Shown in pieces: positions 8,148-16,459 of a stretch of DNA of 18,655 nt. The DNA comes from 40CM-4-69-5 sp036556905 (lineage in GTDB: Bacteria; Methylomirabilota; Methylomirabilia; Rokubacteriales; CSP1-6). Below the pieces are notes generated by a model that saw nothing but the letters and a program-made list of their open reading frames with translations, was not told where the DNA came from and ran no database searches. Position numbers and translations under genes: made by a program. The stretch is taken from assembly GCA_036556905.1 (NCBI GenBank), contig DATBIM010000004.1, positions 1-18,655 on the forward strand, given 5' to 3'. The first letter of the stretch is position 1. Each line of letters starts with the position of its first letter.

Positions 8148-8605
8148 GGGTGAAGCAGCCCCTTCCAGAGTCGCCGGGGTGGTCGTCGCCCGCGCGAGCC
8201 AAGGATCTGGCGCTCGCGTTCGTGCATGAGCTCGGCCTCTACGGGATCGCGATCATCGTAACCCGCCAGGTGCAGCACCCCATGGGTGACGAGAAGCTCG
8301 AGCTCGGCCGCCACGGGCACCCCGAGGCGTCGGGCCTGGCGCGCCGCCGTCTCCGCCGAGATCAGCACTTCGCCCACCAGCCCCCCGATCTCGGGCGTCT
8401 CCAGGGAAAAGGCCAGGACGTCCGTCCGGCGGCCCACTCCTCGCCAGGCGCGATTGAGCCTTCGGATCTCGCCGTCATCCACCAGGACGACCTCGACCCT
8501 CGCGCCGGTTCGCCCCAGCGCCACCAACGTCCGCTCAGCAGCGCGGGCGAGATGCCGCGGAGAAACGACAACGGCCTGCTGGCGGTTCGAGATCACGCAC
8601 GGCAC
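8144..8605 (-). CDS. ybeY: rRNA maturation endoribonuclease YbeY
   Basis: Single-strand RNase family (UPF0054) involved in 16S 3'-end maturation and ribosome quality control, 153 residues. The metal-site motif reads HGVLHLAGYDD: His108 and His112 are present, but the third ligand position, usually His, is Asp118. Conserved RRTDVLAFS and GEVLIS stretches are visible. The start is probably GTG 8605, three bases after the phoH stop; GTG 8596 would give MISNRQQ, which also looks natural. No clear ribosome site, so coupling to phoH is likely. Overlaps era by four bases. Confidence 0.93.
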   Translation of the reverse strand: MPCVISNRQQAVVVSPRHLARAAERTLVALGRTGARVEVVLVDDGEIRRLNRAWRGVGRRTDVLAFSLETPEIGGLVGEVLISAETAARQARRLGVPVAAELELLVTHGVLHLAGYDDRDPVEAELMHERERQILGSRGRRPPRRLWKGLLHP

Positions 8606-8608
8606 CGA

Positions 8609-9610
8609 CTAGGGCTGGCTGGACCCGGCCCCGTCGTTGCGGGACCGTATGCTGTGGGCGTCGTAGGCGCGGACGATGGCCGACACCAGATGGTGCCGCA
8701 CCACGTCCTGGTCGTCGAAGTACACGAACCGGATGCCTGGAACGTCCTTGAGAATACTCTGCACCTCGATGAGGCCGGACCCACGCGAGGCCGGCAGGTC
8801 AACCTGGGTGATGTCCCCGGTGATGACCATCTTCGAATTGAAGCCCAGCCGGGTCAGGAACATCTTCATCTGCTCGGCCGTGCTGTTCTGGGCCTCGTCG
8901 AGGATGATGAAGGAGTCGTTGAGGGTGCGCCCCCGCATGTAGGCGAGCGGCGCGATCTCGATCGCGCCCTTCTCCATCAAGCTGGCCACCTTCTCGGCCT
9001 CCAGCATGTCGTAGAGGGCGTCGTAGAGGGGCCGCAGGTACGGATGCACCTTCTCGTAGAGGTCGCCCGGCAGAAATCCCAACCGCTCGCCAGCTTCCAC
9101 CGCCGGGCGGGTGAGCACGATACGCGCCACCTCCCGCTTCATGAGCGATGACACGGCCATGGCCACTGCCAGGAAGGACTTGCCGGTGCCGGCGGGCCCG
9201 ATGGCGAAGACCATGTCGGTGGATCGGATGGCCTCGACGTAGCGCTTCTGCCCCAGCGTCTTGGGGGTCACCCACTTCTTGCGGGAGGGGACGGGAATGG
9301 CATCGGCGAACACCGACTTGAGGTCAGCCTCCTCGTCGTCGGCGAGCATGCGCATGGCGGCGCGGACCTCGATGCTGCGGACCGGCACGCCCGAGCGCAC
9401 CAGGTCGGCCAGCTGGGTCAGGGCCCGCTCAGCCTTGCGGACCTGCCCCTCCTCACCCTTGAGCATGACATCGTGGCCCCGGGCCACGATGCGCACGTCC
9501 AGCGCGCTTTCGATCATGCGCAGGTGGTCGTCGTTGCGACCCAGGAGCGGCAGGAGATCGACGTCCGGGGCCAGCGAGATGCGTCGGGTGACGATGGTGG
9601 CTTCGCTCAA
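8609..9610 (-). CDS. phoH: PhoH-like ATPase
   Basis: P-loop ATPase of the PhoH/PhoL family, 333 residues from the chosen start. It is often encoded next to ybeY and thought to act in RNA metabolism. An N-terminal KH-like region (about 15-75, LLGRNDDHLRMIESALDV) precedes the ATPase core with Walker A GPAGTGKS (138-145) and Walker B FIILDEAQN (Asp238-Glu239). The TGDITQVDLP and SGL blocks follow. The open frame runs to 10081, but that part is antisense-frame shadow of aspS. The first plausible start is TTG 9610, which overlaps the aspS stop (TTGA). No ATG or GTG gives a full N-terminus, as the first Met lies inside the KH-like region. The exact start is therefore uncertain. Confidence 0.93.
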   Translation of the reverse strand: MSEATIVTRRISLAPDVDLLPLLGRNDDHLRMIESALDVRIVARGHDVMLKGEEGQVRKAERALTQLADLVRSGVPVRSIEVRAAMRMLADDEEADLKSVFADAIPVPSRKKWVTPKTLGQKRYVEAIRSTDMVFAIGPAGTGKSFLAVAMAVSSLMKREVARIVLTRPAVEAGERLGFLPGDLYEKVHPYLRPLYDALYDMLEAEKVASLMEKGAIEIAPLAYMRGRTLNDSFIILDEAQNSTAEQMKMFLTRLGFNSKMVITGDITQVDLPASRGSGLIEVQSILKDVPGIRFVYFDDQDVVRHHLVSAIVRAYDAHSIRSRNDGAGSSQP

Positions 9611-11406
9611 CTCCGCTTGGGGTTCCTTTCCAAGTCTATCACGGCGATGCCGAGCTCCTGGAGCTGGGCGGGGCTGGCCGGGGCCGGCGCGTTCGTCATC
9701 GGATCGACACCCTTTTGGGTCTTCGGAAAGGCGATGACCTCGCGGATCGAGTCCTCGCCGGCCAGGATGGCCGTCAGCCGGTCGAGCCCGAAGGCGATCC
9801 CGCCCATCGGCGGGGCCCCGAACTCCAGCGCGTCCAGCAGGAACCCGAACTTCGCCCGAGCCTCCTCCTTGTCGATACCGAGCAGCTGGAACACCCGCTG
9901 CTGCACCGCTTGCTGGTGAATGCGGATACTGCCGCCGCCGATCTCCTGGCCGTTGAGCACGAGATCGTAGGCTTTGGCCACCACCGCGCCGGGTTCGGCC
10001 TCCAGGCGCGCCAGGTCCGCGTCGCGCGGGGCGGTGAAGGGGTGGTGCATGGCCTGCCAGCGTCGCTCTTCCTCGTTCCATTCCAGAAGCGGAAAGTCCA
10101 GGACCCAGAGCACCGCGGCGCGGTCGGCCGGGATCAGCCCGTGCCGCTCGGCCAGCTCCACGCGGAACCGCCCCAGCACGGTCTCGGCCGTGGACCGCAC
10201 ATCGCCCACCAGCAAGACCAGGTCGCCGTCACTCGCGCCCAGGGCCTCGAGCAACGCGCCCCGGACGGGCTCGAGAAACCGGGCCACGGGCGACTGGAGC
10301 CCGCTGGCGGTCACCTTGACCCACACGAGCCCCTTGGCTCCCCACGTCTTGGCCGTGCTGACCAGCTCGTCAGCGTCCTTGCGGCTCAACCCCCCGGCCC
10401 CGGGAACCCGCAGGGCCTTCACCACACCCCCCGAGGCGGCAACCTGGGCGAACGCCTGGAACTCGGCGCCGCGGAACAGCGCGGTGACGTCCACGAGCTC
10501 GAGGCCGAAGCGCAGATCGGGCTTGTCGGAGCCGAAGCGGGCCATGGCTTCGGCATAGGTCAATCTGGGAAACGGCCGCACCAACTCCACCCCTCGAACC
10601 TGCCGGAGGATCTCGCCCACGAGGCCCTCCACGAGGTCGAGGACGTCATCGCGATCGACGAACGACGCCTCGAGGTCGATCTGCGTGAACTCGGCCTGGC
10701 GGTCCCCCCGAGTATCCTCGTCCCGGAAACAGCGTACGATCTGGAAGTAGCGCTCGAAGCCGGCAACCATCAGCAACTGCTTGAAGAGCTGGGGCGACTG
10801 GGCCAGGGCGTAGAAGCTCCCGCGATTGAGACGGCTGGGCACCAGGAAGTCTCGCGCGCCCTCCGGGGTGGTGCGGATGAGAAAGGGCGTCTCCACCTCG
10901 ATGAAGCCGTGCTGGTGCAAGTACGCACGGGTGGCGCGACAGACGGCGTCTCGCATCGCGAAGTTGCGGTACAGCCGGGCCCGGCGCAGGTCCAGATACC
11001 GGTAGGTAAGGCGCGTCAGCTCATCGATCTCGACGTCGTCCTCGATCGGGAAGGGCAGCGCTCGAGCGTCGTTGAGGACGCGAAGCTCGCTGACCTGGAC
11101 CTCGACCTCACCGGTCGCCAGCTTGAGATTCTCGGTCCCCGTCGGCCGGCGCTGCACGACCCCCCGAACGGCCAGCACGAACTCATTCCGGATCGCTTCG
11201 GCCCGCGCGTGAGCTGTCCCACTGGTCGCGGGGTTGAACACACACTGGGCGAGGCCGGTCCGATCGCGCACATCAACGAAGATGAGGCCACCGTGGTCGC
11301 GCCGTCGATGCGCCCACCCCATGAGGGTGACCGCCTGGCCGATATGCTCCGGCCGGAGGGCACCGCAGGGGTGCGAGCGGCGCCAGTCGCCCAGCGGCTC
11401 ACTCAT
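9607..11406 (-). CDS. aspS: aspartyl-tRNA synthetase, bacterial type (possibly non-discriminating)
   Basis: Class IIb synthetase, 599 residues. An N-terminal OB-fold anticodon domain (about 15-120) is followed by the catalytic core with RYLDLRR, QSPQLFKQLLM and motif 2 CFRDEDTRGDRQAEFTQID (FRDED at 227-231). A GAD insertion typical of bacterial AspRS spans about 300-420. The core ends with GGGSIRIH and motif 3 GIAFGLDRL. His38 (RRRDHGG) and Gly90 (RRPTGT) match the residues reported for AspRS enzymes that also charge tRNA-Asn. ATG 11406 lies 8 bp inside the hisS end and has AGGAG at 11414-11418, seven bases upstream. The longer open frame to 11547 is shadow of hisS. Confidence 0.97.
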   Translation of the reverse strand: MSEPLGDWRRSHPCGALRPEHIGQAVTLMGWAHRRRDHGGLIFVDVRDRTGLAQCVFNPATSGTAHARAEAIRNEFVLAVRGVVQRRPTGTENLKLATGEVEVQVSELRVLNDARALPFPIEDDVEIDELTRLTYRYLDLRRARLYRNFAMRDAVCRATRAYLHQHGFIEVETPFLIRTTPEGARDFLVPSRLNRGSFYALAQSPQLFKQLLMVAGFERYFQIVRCFRDEDTRGDRQAEFTQIDLEASFVDRDDVLDLVEGLVGEILRQVRGVELVRPFPRLTYAEAMARFGSDKPDLRFGLELVDVTALFRGAEFQAFAQVAASGGVVKALRVPGAGGLSRKDADELVSTAKTWGAKGLVWVKVTASGLQSPVARFLEPVRGALLEALGASDGDLVLLVGDVRSTAETVLGRFRVELAERHGLIPADRAAVLWVLDFPLLEWNEEERRWQAMHHPFTAPRDADLARLEAEPGAVVAKAYDLVLNGQEIGGGSIRIHQQAVQQRVFQLLGIDKEEARAKFGFLLDALEFGAPPMGGIAFGLDRLTAILAGEDSIREVIAFPKTQKGVDPMTNAPAPASPAQLQELGIAVIDLERNPKRS

Positions 11407-12718
11407 CGCGATGCTCCTGGTCAGCGAACCAGCGGAGGCGCGATTGTCCGGTACCGTCGAAGAGGGCGAACCCGTCGAAGCCGTGACGGGACAGCGTGTC
11501 CAGCTGCCCTCCCAGGTTCTTCGCCCGCAGCTCCACCGACACCGCAAACCCGTCGGTGCGAAGCGCCCGGGCCGCCGCCAGCACCGTGGCCAGATCGTCC
11601 TTCCTCTCCTCGAAGATCAGGGCCACCCGCTTCTGCCGGCGCCCCCGGAGCCCCTGGCGATCCATGAGAAGGGAGACCACGCGCTCGAACCCGATGGAGA
11701 ACCCGGTCGCCGGAACATCCTTGCCCAGAAGCTTGCCGATCAGCTTGTCGTAGCGGCCGCCGCCGGCGATCGATGCGGGAAAGTCATCGCTCTTGATCTC
11801 GAAGATCGGCCCCGTGTAGTACGACATGCCCCGAACCAGCGTGGGGTCGAACGTGATGACCCAGCTCCCGGTGGCCTCGCCGCGCAAGGTCTGGATGATC
11901 ATCTCGAGCGCCTGGCGGGCCTCCTCGTCCTGGTGCGCTCCCAGGTCCTTTCCCATCACCCCCAGGTCGCCCGGGGCCGCCCCCTGCGGGCCGAAGCGGG
12001 CGATCAGCCTCCCGAGCTGGCCGATCGCGGCCGGGGGATGTCCGGCCTGCATCAGCTCCTTCTCGACCCCGGACCAGTCGATCTTGTCCAGCTTGTCGAG
12101 GGCGATGAACACGCTGTCGAATCGGCTCTGCTCGAACCCGCAATGGTGGGCCATGGCCGCCAGCAGGCGGCGATCGTTGATCCGGACGGTCAGCCTGCGG
12201 AGCCCCAGGGCCGTGAGCGCGTCGGTCGTGGCCAGGATCAGCTCCACCTCGGCCACGCCGGACTGCATACCCAGGATATCGATGTCGCACTGGGTGAACT
12301 GACGATAGCGACCCTTCTGCTGTCGTTCGGCGCGCCAGACCGGCCCGATTTGTACGGCCTTCAGCGGCCGGGGCAGGTCAGCGTGATTATTGGCGTAGTA
12401 TCGCACCAGCGGAACGGTGAGATCGAAGCGCAGCCCCAGATCGACGAGGTCCATCTCACTCCGGGCGCTGGCGAGATCGAGCTTGGCGCCCCGCTTGAGG
12501 ATTTTGTAGATGAGCTTTTCGTTCTCGCCGCCCTCACCATGGGTCAGGAGCTGGATGTGCTCCAGGGCCGGGGTCTCCACACGACGAAACCCGTACTGTC
12601 GGTAGACGTCGAGGATGGCGGCCGCCGTGGCGTCGCGCATCTCGGCCTCGTCGGGCAGGATGTCGCGCATCCCACGCGGAGGCTCGGCACTCAGCTTGGG
12701 GGCAGTCTTCTCAGCCAT
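11399..12718 (-). CDS. hisS: histidyl-tRNA synthetase
   Basis: Class IIa synthetase, 439 residues from ATG 12718. The family N-terminus PRGMRDILPDEA is present, followed by FDLTVPLVRYYANN, motif 2 with GPVWRAERQQKGRYRQFTQCDID, and the histidine signature LVRGMSYYTGPIFEI (about 294-308). GGGRYDKL and the motif 3 region FSIGFERVVSLL come next. The C-terminal anticodon-binding domain begins at KRVALIFEER and contains VSVELRAKNLGGQL. The frame is open to GTG 12751, which would add 11 residues; neither start has a good ribosome site. Downstream aspS starts inside the last codons. The 67-bp gap after the FG-GAP gene shows no promoter or terminator, so hisS is probably co-transcribed with it. Confidence 0.96.
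   Translation of the reverse strand: MAEKTAPKLSAEPPRGMRDILPDEAEMRDATAAAILDVYRQYGFRRVETPALEHIQLLTHGEGGENEKLIYKILKRGAKLDLASARSEMDLVDLGLRFDLTVPLVRYYANNHADLPRPLKAVQIGPVWRAERQQKGRYRQFTQCDIDILGMQSGVAEVELILATTDALTALGLRRLTVRINDRRLLAAMAHHCGFEQSRFDSVFIALDKLDKIDWSGVEKELMQAGHPPAAIGQLGRLIARFGPQGAAPGDLGVMGKDLGAHQDEEARQALEMIIQTLRGEATGSWVITFDPTLVRGMSYYTGPIFEIKSDDFPASIAGGGRYDKLIGKLLGKDVPATGFSIGFERVVSLLMDRQGLRGRRQKRVALIFEERKDDLATVLAAARALRTDGFAVSVELRAKNLGGQLDTLSRHGFDGFALFDGTGQSRLRWFADQEHRDE
11414..11418 (-). promoter_or_regulatory. Shine-Dalgarno site of aspS inside hisS
   Basis: AGGAG on the minus strand, seven bases before the aspS ATG at 11406 and inside the last codons of hisS. It settles the aspS start over the longer upstream frame. 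Confidence 0.75.
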
Positions 12719-12785
12719 CGGTGGGGACTGGGAGCCCGGTCGCCTTGCCACGCGGCATCATCTCGGATCCTGGCGGCTCTGGCAA

Positions 12786-14642
12786 CTACTCGGGCACAGT
12801 GATGATGATCTGCGTGTCCCCCCCGCTTCGCAGAAACCCTCTTTTACGGGCGACGGCGGCCACCAGCGTCGGTGTGCCCTCGCCGGGAATGGCGCCGAGG
12901 CCGGTAACGAGCCCCTCGAAGCCGGAATCCACGGTCTGCATCCGATAGCCGGCCGGGCCCCGATAGACGACGGCCATGCGGCCCTGCTCGTCCTGGTTCA
13001 CCGGGACCACGATTTCCTGGACGCCGTCCCCGTCGAGATCGACGGCGACGGGGTTGGGCTCCATCTTGAAGACCTTGTCGACCTGGGTATTCAGCATGGT
13101 GATGCGCACCTGGCCGTAGGCGAGCCCTCCGCCCACGGGCGACTGCGACCGCCACACCTCCTGCCCGATCGCGCTGGAAACGACCAGCCGGTTCTGGTCG
13201 TCCACGAACGCCAGCGCCCGCTCGGCGCCAGCAATGTTCGAGAAGGCCGCTCCCATCGGCCGGAACGCGGAGTGCACGAGCGCGCGACCGGCGGGGGCGA
13301 TGTCATCCTTCCTCAGGACGTAGCGCGTGGCCGTCCCCCGCGTCCAGAACTTCTCCGGGTCGTAGGTCTGCCCCCACAACGCTCGGCTCACGCCGTCACC
13401 GGCTTCATCGACGGCCAGCAGCATAATGGGAATGTCGCCGGCGAGGAGCGCCGGCCGGTCGTTCCGGGTGGTCAGGATGTGCGAGAGCATCCCGGCCTTG
13501 ATGTCCTGGCGGTTCACCACCACGTCGAGCACGCCGTCGGCGTCCAGGTCGGCGAGCTGGACGCTCAGGATCTGACCGACCATCAGCTTGTCGTGCGTCC
13601 ACTCCGGCTCCAGCACCTGCTCCTTCAGGCGGTAGAGGAAGACGCGCTGCCCATCGGTGACGACGATCCTCGGGATCTTGTCGCCGGGAGCGACGGCCAC
13701 GTCCATGGACGTTACGACGAAGGGAAAGGTCGCCAGCGCCCGGATGGGAATGGCGGCAGCGCCCGCCGAGTAACGGTTGGGCTCGAAGTCACCCGACAGC
13801 AGGCGTGTCAGCAACGAGCGGCGCTCCGCCTTCTCCGGCTGGTTCCCGGGGGCCGTCGAGAACTGCCGGCCGGGACTGGGCTTGATGGAGGGCGGGACGA
13901 ACAGGGCATGCTGGAGCACCGGCGCGTCCAATCCGGGAGAGAACAGGCGGACGTCCATGAACGGCTTGCCCTGCTGGGTCGTGAAGTGCAGGGCCAGGAG
14001 GTAACCGAGCTTGAAGCGCTCGGCCGCCGGCCGGAAACCCTGACCGCGCATAAAGTCTTCGGGGCCTATCCGCTCCTGGGTGAGCCAGACGGCCACCTCA
14101 TCGGCGAACCTGACCTGGAAGCGGCCCGTCCGTTCCAGTTCCTGGACGAGCTCGCTGCTGGCGGCCTCCACCGTGCGCGAGCGAGAGGCCCCGAGCACGA
14201 CGAGGGCCAGGCGTACTTTGCCTGCCGGCACCCGGGCCTTGTCTCCCGCCTGGAGGCGAGCCAGCACGTCCGGGCTCGCCGACGCGACGGCATACTGCTC
14301 GAACGACTCGACGACCACGAGGCGGCCCAGCGTCTCCTCGGCTCGTCCCAGCAGCTTTTTCGTGGTGGGATGGTACAGTTCCCGTCCTTCACGAACCGCG
14401 GTGAGCTCCAGACCGGGGTGGACGCCCTGCGCGCGCCCGGCAGCCACGGTCACCCGGCCTTCCACGACATCGACGACCTGGGACTCGACGGCCGGGAAGA
14501 GGCCGGCGATCTGATCCGCGAGCACGCGGAACGAGCCGGTGTGCTCCGCAGCGGTGGCAGGGAAAGCGGGAATGACGACAAGGAGCGCTGAGGCGAGCAG
14601 GAGCAGCGGAAACGGCGCGCCGACCCTCGATGAAGCCCCCAC
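12786..14642 (-). CDS. exported FG-GAP/VCBS-repeat protein with FlgT-like N-terminal domain
   Basis: Predicted exported protein of 618 residues from GTG 14642. A signal peptide has a hydrophobic run at about 11-28 and an Ala-rich site near residue 32 (ATAA before EH). Residues 55-125 (VEGRVTVAAGRAQGVHPGLEL) resemble the FlgT C-terminal domain found in envelope and flagellar proteins. The middle part (about 145-290) is less clear. The C-terminal half looks like a beta-propeller with two calcium-type FG-GAP loops: DLDADGVLDVVV (about 362-373) and DLDGDGVQEIVV (about 530-541). I recognise no catalytic motif; binding or scaffold roles at the envelope are possible. GTG 14654 is an alternative start but overlaps the probable -10. 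First gene of the hisS-glyS run. Confidence 0.85.
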   Translation of the reverse strand: MGASSRVGAPFPLLLLASALLVVIPAFPATAAEHTGSFRVLADQIAGLFPAVESQVVDVVEGRVTVAAGRAQGVHPGLELTAVREGRELYHPTTKKLLGRAEETLGRLVVVESFEQYAVASASPDVLARLQAGDKARVPAGKVRLALVVLGASRSRTVEAASSELVQELERTGRFQVRFADEVAVWLTQERIGPEDFMRGQGFRPAAERFKLGYLLALHFTTQQGKPFMDVRLFSPGLDAPVLQHALFVPPSIKPSPGRQFSTAPGNQPEKAERRSLLTRLLSGDFEPNRYSAGAAAIPIRALATFPFVVTSMDVAVAPGDKIPRIVVTDGQRVFLYRLKEQVLEPEWTHDKLMVGQILSVQLADLDADGVLDVVVNRQDIKAGMLSHILTTRNDRPALLAGDIPIMLLAVDEAGDGVSRALWGQTYDPEKFWTRGTATRYVLRKDDIAPAGRALVHSAFRPMGAAFSNIAGAERALAFVDDQNRLVVSSAIGQEVWRSQSPVGGGLAYGQVRITMLNTQVDKVFKMEPNPVAVDLDGDGVQEIVVPVNQDEQGRMAVVYRGPAGYRMQTVDSGFEGLVTGLGAIPGEGTPTLVAAVARKRGFLRSGGDTQIIITVPE

Positions 14643-14652
14643 GATGCCCTGC

Positions 14653-14661
14653 ACTATAGCA
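14653..14661 (-). promoter_or_regulatory. possible extended -10 promoter for the FG-GAP/hisS/aspS cluster
   Basis: The minus strand reads TGCTATAGT, an extended -10 with the same hexamer as the rRNA promoter. It ends 10 bp before GTG 14642, so the transcript would have a leader of about 4 nt. The -35 position falls in the terminator-like hairpin of the upstream porin gene and shows no match to consensus. Confidence 0.45.
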
Positions 14662-14667
14662 CTACCG

Positions 14668-14702
14668 CGCTCGGGGAGGGTCGGGGAAACCCTCCCCGAG
14701 CG
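14668..14702 (-). terminator. hairpin terminator after porin-like gene 1
   Basis: Perfect 14-bp inverted repeat (CGCTCGGGGAGGGT and its complement) with a 7-nt loop, starting 9 bp past the porin stop. No U-run follows, so it may act as a U-less terminator or protect the mRNA 3' end. Confidence 0.7.
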
Positions 14703-14711
14703 GCATGCCGA

Positions 14712-16307
14712 CTACCAGGTCACGCGCATCCGCGCGGAGATCTTGTACACGTCGTTGGCGTCCCGCTTCGGGAGGCCGACGATCTGCGCGTTGTCGCGCG
14801 CGGGACCGGCAAACAGGTAGGCGCCGATGAGGTCGAAGGCCGTGTTGGCCGTGAAGCGATAGGTGAACCCCCCATTGACCTCGGTGCCGAGATAGCGCTC
14901 GTCGCCTCCGTTCACCGGCGTGATGCCATTGGTCTGCGCGACCGGGCTGGCCGGACTCGCCAGGTTGATCAGGCCACCGTCGGTGTCGACTTTTTCGGCG
15001 GTCCACTGGGCCAGTGTGACGAAGTGGGCGATGAAGGCCGGGGTGAAGGCATAGTCAGCCGCCACGGCGGCTACGATGCGGCCGTACTTGTCATAGCTGG
15101 GGTTGCCACCCAGCTTCATGCCGGTCACGGCACCGCCCTGGAACGGCAGCTGGTAATCGACACCGGCCGATTCGATCTCGGACCAGCCCGCGAAGTACAG
15201 GATCGTTCCCGTGTTGATCGCCTGATAGTAATTGATGTCGGAGCCACCGGTGCAAACGGTCCCGACCGTCTGCACACAATCGGTCGCCTTGTTGCCGGGG
15301 GTCCACATGCCGCGAACTTCGATGGTCAGGGGCCCGGACCGGAAGCCGCCGATGACGTCGAAGATCCAGGAGCTGATGTCCACCTCGTTCTTGCCGCCGG
15401 CCGTCGCGGCAACCGTCTCCTGCTCTCCGAACTGGTACAGGAACGTCGGCTGCACGGCCCAGGGACCGGACGTCCAGCGGACGTCGCCTCCCAGGGTGTG
15501 GCGCACGGTCGCCTTGTTCGCCTGGCTGGCGGCGGCGGGAGCGAATCCGCCCTTGGGCTCGGTTCCAAACGCCGCCAGCGTGCCGCTACCCCGGTCGAAC
15601 CGAGCGTAGGAGTAGGTCGGCTTGACCGTCAACCCCTTGAAGAGATCGATCAGGACGCTACCGACCACGGCGAAGTCCTCGGTCCCGGGAGGGTTGATGA
15701 CCCCGTCGAGCTGCTCGTCGATCTGGGCGTACGTCAGGATCGACCTGATGTTCGGAGCCCACCCCGTCTCGAGCGTGACCCCCCCGAAGTCACCACTGAA
15801 CTGGATGCCCGGCTTGAAGTCGTGGCCCCGAGCAGGCTGGGCGCCGAACCGACCAATCGTGGGCATGGGGACGAACGACAGCAGCGAGTCCGGGCCGGTG
15901 ATGGGCGCCTCCAGGTACAGCCACTTGACCTCGATCTGGCCCTTCTCGTCGGTCTCGAGATCGAAGCCGTTGTTGCCGCTGGGCGCGGCGGTCACCGTAT
16001 CGATCCGGCCGTTCACAAAGTCCATCTCGAGCGACAGCACGCCCTTCGCGCGTCCCACCTCGCCGGTGATGGTGAAGATGCCGCGCTCGCGCGAGTACCA
16101 GCCATTGTCCCGGCCATGACCGCCGGGGATCGGGGCGGCGCCCGTGATGTCGAAGTCCGACAGGTTGTGGTACATCGAGGTGACGAAGTCGACGAGCCCG
16201 TTGATCGTCACCTTGGGGGCGGTCGCCGCGGCAGGCGCTTGCGCCCATGCGGGCACCTGCCAGACCGAGAGGACGAGCACGCCGAGGAACAACACGATCT
16301 TCCTCAT
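14712..16307 (-). CDS. outer-membrane porin-like beta-barrel protein 1
   Basis: Predicted outer-membrane barrel, 531 residues. The signal peptide MRKIVLFLGVLVLSVWQVPA ends near Ala22 (AWA then QAP). The mature part opens with KVTINGLVDFVTSMY, which looks like a first strand, then many alternating polar/hydrophobic strands separated by Gly/Asp-rich loops. It ends RMRVTW, with the terminal aromatic residue used for outer-membrane insertion. A CX7C pair (Cys344, Cys352) lies in a predicted loop. ATG 16307 is preceded by AGG six bases upstream and gives a clean signal peptide; the frame open to 16433 is not used. Clear paralogue of the gene at 16886-18379. The substrate is unknown; porin is inferred from architecture, not from a named family. 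Confidence 0.85.
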   Translation of the reverse strand: MRKIVLFLGVLVLSVWQVPAWAQAPAAATAPKVTINGLVDFVTSMYHNLSDFDITGAAPIPGGHGRDNGWYSRERGIFTITGEVGRAKGVLSLEMDFVNGRIDTVTAAPSGNNGFDLETDEKGQIEVKWLYLEAPITGPDSLLSFVPMPTIGRFGAQPARGHDFKPGIQFSGDFGGVTLETGWAPNIRSILTYAQIDEQLDGVINPPGTEDFAVVGSVLIDLFKGLTVKPTYSYARFDRGSGTLAAFGTEPKGGFAPAAASQANKATVRHTLGGDVRWTSGPWAVQPTFLYQFGEQETVAATAGGKNEVDISSWIFDVIGGFRSGPLTIEVRGMWTPGNKATDCVQTVGTVCTGGSDINYYQAINTGTILYFAGWSEIESAGVDYQLPFQGGAVTGMKLGGNPSYDKYGRIVAAVAADYAFTPAFIAHFVTLAQWTAEKVDTDGGLINLASPASPVAQTNGITPVNGGDERYLGTEVNGGFTYRFTANTAFDLIGAYLFAGPARDNAQIVGLPKRDANDVYKISARMRVTW

Positions 16308-16459
16308 TGAGCACCTGGGTACGACGTCACGAGTGCGCGGCGCCCGAGACGTCCGGCAATTCCTCCCGCACGACAGCGAGAGTACGGTTAAGGTCGTCGG
16401 GCTGCCGAGCTGCGCTGCGGTGAGAGTGGTCATCAGTCGATCGAGCCCATCCGAGCGGC

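Noticed and set aside
9715..11667. Long plus-strand ORF of 650 codons
   Set aside because: Antisense to aspS, which has full family motifs; the plus frame shows none.
12615..14591. Long plus-strand ORF of 658 codons
   Set aside because: Antisense to the FG-GAP gene and the start of hisS; a His/Asp/Gly-rich shadow frame.
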